Source: an uncultured Acetatifactor sp. (GTDB lineage: Bacteria > Bacillota > Clostridia > Lachnospirales > Lachnospiraceae). From it: DNA of 8,678 nucleotides. The notes beneath the pieces were generated by a model that was not told where the DNA came from, did no database searches, and was given only the letters and a program-made list of their open reading frames with translations. The translations under genes and the position numbers were made by a program. Below, piece by piece: positions 6,193 through 8,678 of this stretch (positions are counted from its first letter, which is position 1; each line of letters starts with the position of its first letter). Location: assembly GCA_947626405.1 (NCBI GenBank), contig CANQSE010000076.1, positions 1-8,678 of the forward strand, in the 5' to 3' direction.

Positions 6193-6813
6193 CTATTCTG
6201 AAATAAGAGTCCGTCTGCCGTAGACGCCATAACGCCCGTTTACCTTGACAACAAGCCACATATCAATTTTGGCATCGCCGTCGTCCATCTGAGTAATTAC
6301 AAGATAGGCGTCTGAAATTTTCAGATCGTCAACGTCATCCTCGTCCACTTCCTTATACGAGCTTACGCTGTAATTAAAAAATTCCGTCACCGCATCCTCA
6401 ACCGTGTCACCGAAGTCGTCACTATTAATCTTCGTTATGGAGAGTACCTTGAAATCATCTGCATCATCGGCATCTATATAGTCTTCGTATCCCTTTGCCC
6501 ACTTTTCGACTTCCTTTTCAAAAACCTTGGGATAGTACCTAGTCCATTTTACGTCCTTTGCCTTTTTGTCTCCATAGAACACCTGCACATACGTCTTTAC
6601 GGACTTCTTGATCTTTCCGTTCTTTATTCCGCCCGCAATGCAGGGAATCAGAATCGCCAGAAGCACTACGGCCACAACGGCGATAACGGCTATAGCCTTA
6701 GCGTCAAGCTTTTCCTTAATAGCGTCAAATCCCTTCTTCTGTCCGCCCTGATTAGGCATCATCGGAGGCACTCCCGCATTACCGGCGCCAAAATTCATGT
6801 TATTGTTATCCAT
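6193..6813 (-). CDS. Single-pass membrane protein with acidic outside domain, function unknown
   Basis: A 206-residue protein. Residues 1-38 are a flexible Asn/Gly/Met/Pro-rich segment ending in a charged stretch (KKGFDAIKEKLD). Residues about 39-62 are one strongly hydrophobic helix rich in Ala/Val/Ile, followed by GKIKK. The outside part (about 63-206) is rich in Asp and Lys, with aromatic residues, and ends in MWLVVKVNGRYGVYGR, a pattern seen at the end of NTF2-like or DUF4878-type extracytoplasmic domains; that fold is a guess. Orientation is uncertain, because lysines flank the helix on both sides. The ATG follows GGGAGAG at 5-6 bases. The gene begins 150 bases after secDF ends and is closed by the terminator at 6130-6161, so it may be its own unit. 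I found no convincing promoter in 6814-6963, although that interval is AT-rich, with TATATAT near 6893-6899. Not recognised. Confidence 0.83.
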   Translation of the reverse strand: MDNNNMNFGAGNAGVPPMMPNQGGQKKGFDAIKEKLDAKAIAVIAVVAVVLLAILIPCIAGGIKNGKIKKSVKTYVQVFYGDKKAKDVKWTRYYPKVFEKEVEKWAKGYEDYIDADDADDFKVLSITKINSDDFGDTVEDAVTEFFNYSVSSYKEVDEDDVDDLKISDAYLVITQMDDGDAKIDMWLVVKVNGRYGVYGRRTLISE

Positions 6814-6963
6814 TTTTCTCTCCCTTTCTCCTCACGCCCTTAAAGGCGGTCGATGAAATATATTTTTCACAACATATGACAACTCTACCATATATATGCC
6901 GAAAAAGCAAGAATATTTTCACAATCGGTCAACCCGCGGGCAACAGTTCGGCCTTTACCTTGC

Positions 6964-8678
6964 TCAGCTCTTTTTCTTCCTGAACTTCGTATTGAAAATG
7001 TACCAGAAGCTTCCCGCCAGGCATACCGACGAATAGGTTCCGCATAAAATTCCGACCATGAGCGGCAGGGCGAAATCCTTTATGCTTGTAACGCCCATCA
7101 CATACAGCACCGCCACCATTATAAACGTGGTCAGCGACGTAAAGATGCTTCTCGACATTGTCTGCGTTATGCTCCTGTCAACAATATCCCTTACGTCCTC
7201 CCTGGAGGCCGAAGATGCGCGGTTCTCCCTTATGCGGTCAAAGATAACAATGGTTGCGTTTATCGAGTAACCCACAATGGTAAGCATACACGCCACAAAG
7301 GTATTGCTCACGGAGACTCTTGCCGCCGCGTAAAACGCGAGCACGACCAGCACGTCATGTATAAGCGCAAGCACGCTGCTTATGCCAAACCTGATATCCT
7401 TAAAGCGTATCCTGATGTAAATAAGCATAAACACAATTGCAACAACCACCGCCAGGATCGTATCCCTTTTCATCTCTCCGCTTATTGTGGAGCTTATGGT
7501 CTCGGAAGTGATAAGCTTTTCGTCAATGTTAAACTCTCTGACAAGCATGTCGTCAAGCTCCGCTCCGCGATCCGCATCGAGCGTGTCCATCTTGAAGATG
7601 ACCTCGTTTGAATCCTGAACAGTCTGGACCTGGACTGCGCTTCCGGTAATCTCCTCGATCTTTGGAACCACCTGGCTGTTTGCCTCCTCAAGCGTCATGG
7701 GATGGTCGAACGTGACCGTTATCGCCGTGCCGCCCTTAAAGTCAAGGCTGTAATTCAGCGCGTCTCCCGTTCCGGCGCCGTTTATTCCCATTATTATAAA
7801 GCCGGCCGCTATCACCGCAGCGGATATGCCGATAAAAATTCTCCTTCCCGCCAGTATATGAAGCGGCTTATGCTCCTTTGCGACGCCGTAGAGCTTGATA
7901 TTTACGGCTCCAAGCGCATAGAAGGAGTCAAGCACGTACCTTGTCACCACCAGGGCCGTAAACATTGAAAGGACAATGCCGAGAGCCAGCGTCTGCGCAA
8001 AGCCCTTCACCGAGCCGGGCCCCAAAAACAGAAGCACAACCGCCGCAATGAGCGTAGTGATATTTCCGTCTATGATTGCGGAGAGCGCCTTGTCAAAACC
8101 GTTCTTAACAGCATTTTTCACGGTTTTACCCGCCGCGAGCTCCTCCCTGATGCGGGCGAATATAATCACATTTGCGTCCACAGCCATTCCGATTGAAAGA
8201 ATGATGCCGGCAATCCCTGACAAGGTCAGCGTCATGTCGAAGCCGTTGAGCAGAAGTATAACAAGCGCCACGTATGATATGAGTCCTATCACCGATGCGA
8301 CGCCCGGCAGCCTGTATACGGCTATCATAAACACAGCCACAATCGCAAGTCCGATTGCTCCCGCCCACAGGCTGGTGCGGATAGCGTCAACACCGAGCTG
8401 AGCGCCCACAACCTTTGAGTGGAGCTCCTCAAGCTCAAGCTTAAGTCCGCCGATTCGTATTGTGGAAGCCAGCCTTTCCGCTTCCTCAAAGGAACGCTGT
8501 CCGTTTATTACCGCGCTCCCGTCCGTGATAACGGCTGACACACGCGGAACCGTCACAAAATTTCCGTCGTAATATATTGCGATCGTCTCTCCGGCGTCGT
8601 ACGCCTTGCGGGTGGCATCGGCAAACGCCTTTGTACCTGCATCAGTAAGCGTAAGGCTCACGACGTACTCCGAATTTC
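6964..8678 (-). CDS. secDF: Protein translocase subunit SecDF (fused), carboxy-terminal part
   Basis: Partial gene cut by the right edge. The frame continues to the last base, the first visible residues being NSEYVVSLTLTDAGTKAF, so the GTG at 8661 is internal and not the start. The 570 visible residues hold the end of the SecD outside domain and then helices 2-6 of SecD, with SGIAGIILSIGMAVDANVIIF-type helix 4 (about 153-173) and the GFDKALSAIIDGN segment. SecF follows directly in the same chain: helix 1 near 279-299, an outside segment with YSLDFKGGTAITV, and helices with ALIHDVLVV, NATIVIFDRIREN and TQTMSRSIFTSLTTF. SecDF uses the proton gradient to help pull preproteins out of the SecYEG channel on the outer face. 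The chain ends FRKKKS. No T-rich terminator hairpin follows, so reading into the 206-residue gene is possible. Confidence 0.95.
   Translation of the reverse strand, partial: NSEYVVSLTLTDAGTKAFADATRKAYDAGETIAIYYDGNFVTVPRVSAVITDGSAVINGQRSFEEAERLASTIRIGGLKLELEELHSKVVGAQLGVDAIRTSLWAGAIGLAIVAVFMIAVYRLPGVASVIGLISYVALVILLLNGFDMTLTLSGIAGIILSIGMAVDANVIIFARIREELAAGKTVKNAVKNGFDKALSAIIDGNITTLIAAVVLLFLGPGSVKGFAQTLALGIVLSMFTALVVTRYVLDSFYALGAVNIKLYGVAKEHKPLHILAGRRIFIGISAAVIAAGFIIMGINGAGTGDALNYSLDFKGGTAITVTFDHPMTLEEANSQVVPKIEEITGSAVQVQTVQDSNEVIFKMDTLDADRGAELDDMLVREFNIDEKLITSETISSTISGEMKRDTILAVVVAIVFMLIYIRIRFKDIRFGISSVLALIHDVLVVLAFYAAARVSVSNTFVACMLTIVGYSINATIVIFDRIRENRASSASREDVRDIVDRSITQTMSRSIFTSLTTFIMVAVLYVMGVTSIKDFALPLMVGILCGTYSSVCLAGSFWYIFNTKFRKKKS

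Noticed and set aside
5893..6201. Plus-strand open frame of about 100 codons through the branched element
   Set aside because: Most of it is the arms of the inverted repeats read as codons. There is no ribosome binding site, no recognisable domain, and it overlaps the terminator. It is best explained as a by-product of the repeat.
6942..6953. AACAGTTCGGCC, 11 of 12 identical to the left edge of the branched element (5932-5943)
   Set aside because: No matching inverted arm or other part of the element is nearby. A single 12-base near-match is too short to call a second copy.
6926..6953. CCCGCGGG palindrome after secDF as a terminator
   Set aside because: Self-complementary only over eight bases, with no loop and no T-run on the minus strand.
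1..8678. CRISPR array, tRNA, rRNA, transposase or phage genes
   Set aside because: No regularly spaced direct repeats, no recognisable tRNA or rRNA segment, and no mobile-element protein were seen on either strand.

Overview
The window reads as a chromosomal segment of a Gram-positive anaerobe of the Clostridia, most likely a Lachnospiraceae member. The support is a fused SecDF translocase, a RecJ amino terminus of the clostridial type, several short 'zinc-ribbon then one membrane helix' proteins of a kind common in that family, strong AGGAGG-type ribosome binding sites and moderate GC content. This placement is an inference from protein style; no rRNA or other phylogenetic marker is present.

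Every gene I accept lies on the minus strand, so transcription runs from right to left. In that order: the carboxy-terminal two thirds of secDF (cut by the right edge); a 206-residue single-pass membrane protein; an intergenic region of about 420 bases holding a terminator, a large branched inverted-repeat element and a perfect-consensus sigma-A type promoter; a 649-residue protein with an amino-terminal zinc ribbon, one membrane helix and a large predicted outside domain; an ABC ATPase; two ABC-2 type permeases; a 145-residue soluble protein with two carboxy-terminal zinc ribbons; and the first 51 codons of recJ (cut by the left edge).

The ATPase and two permeases form one transporter operon. 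The ATPase and first permease overlap by 4 bases, and the two permeases are 7 bases apart. The 649-residue gene is 26 bases upstream of the ATPase and the 145-residue gene is 36 bases downstream of the second permease. All five, and possibly recJ, could therefore be read from the single strong promoter at 5871-5899. The permeases have the topology of ABC-2 exporters with a large outside loop after the first helix (YhgE / linearmycin-exporter-like), so export of a lipophilic compound, peptide or envelope component is the best guess. The zinc-ribbon proteins would be accessory parts of unknown role.

The most unusual items are the branched element at 5934-6090, whose stems fit a three-way junction, and the insertion of this envelope/export cassette between secDF and recJ, which are usually close neighbours in Clostridia.
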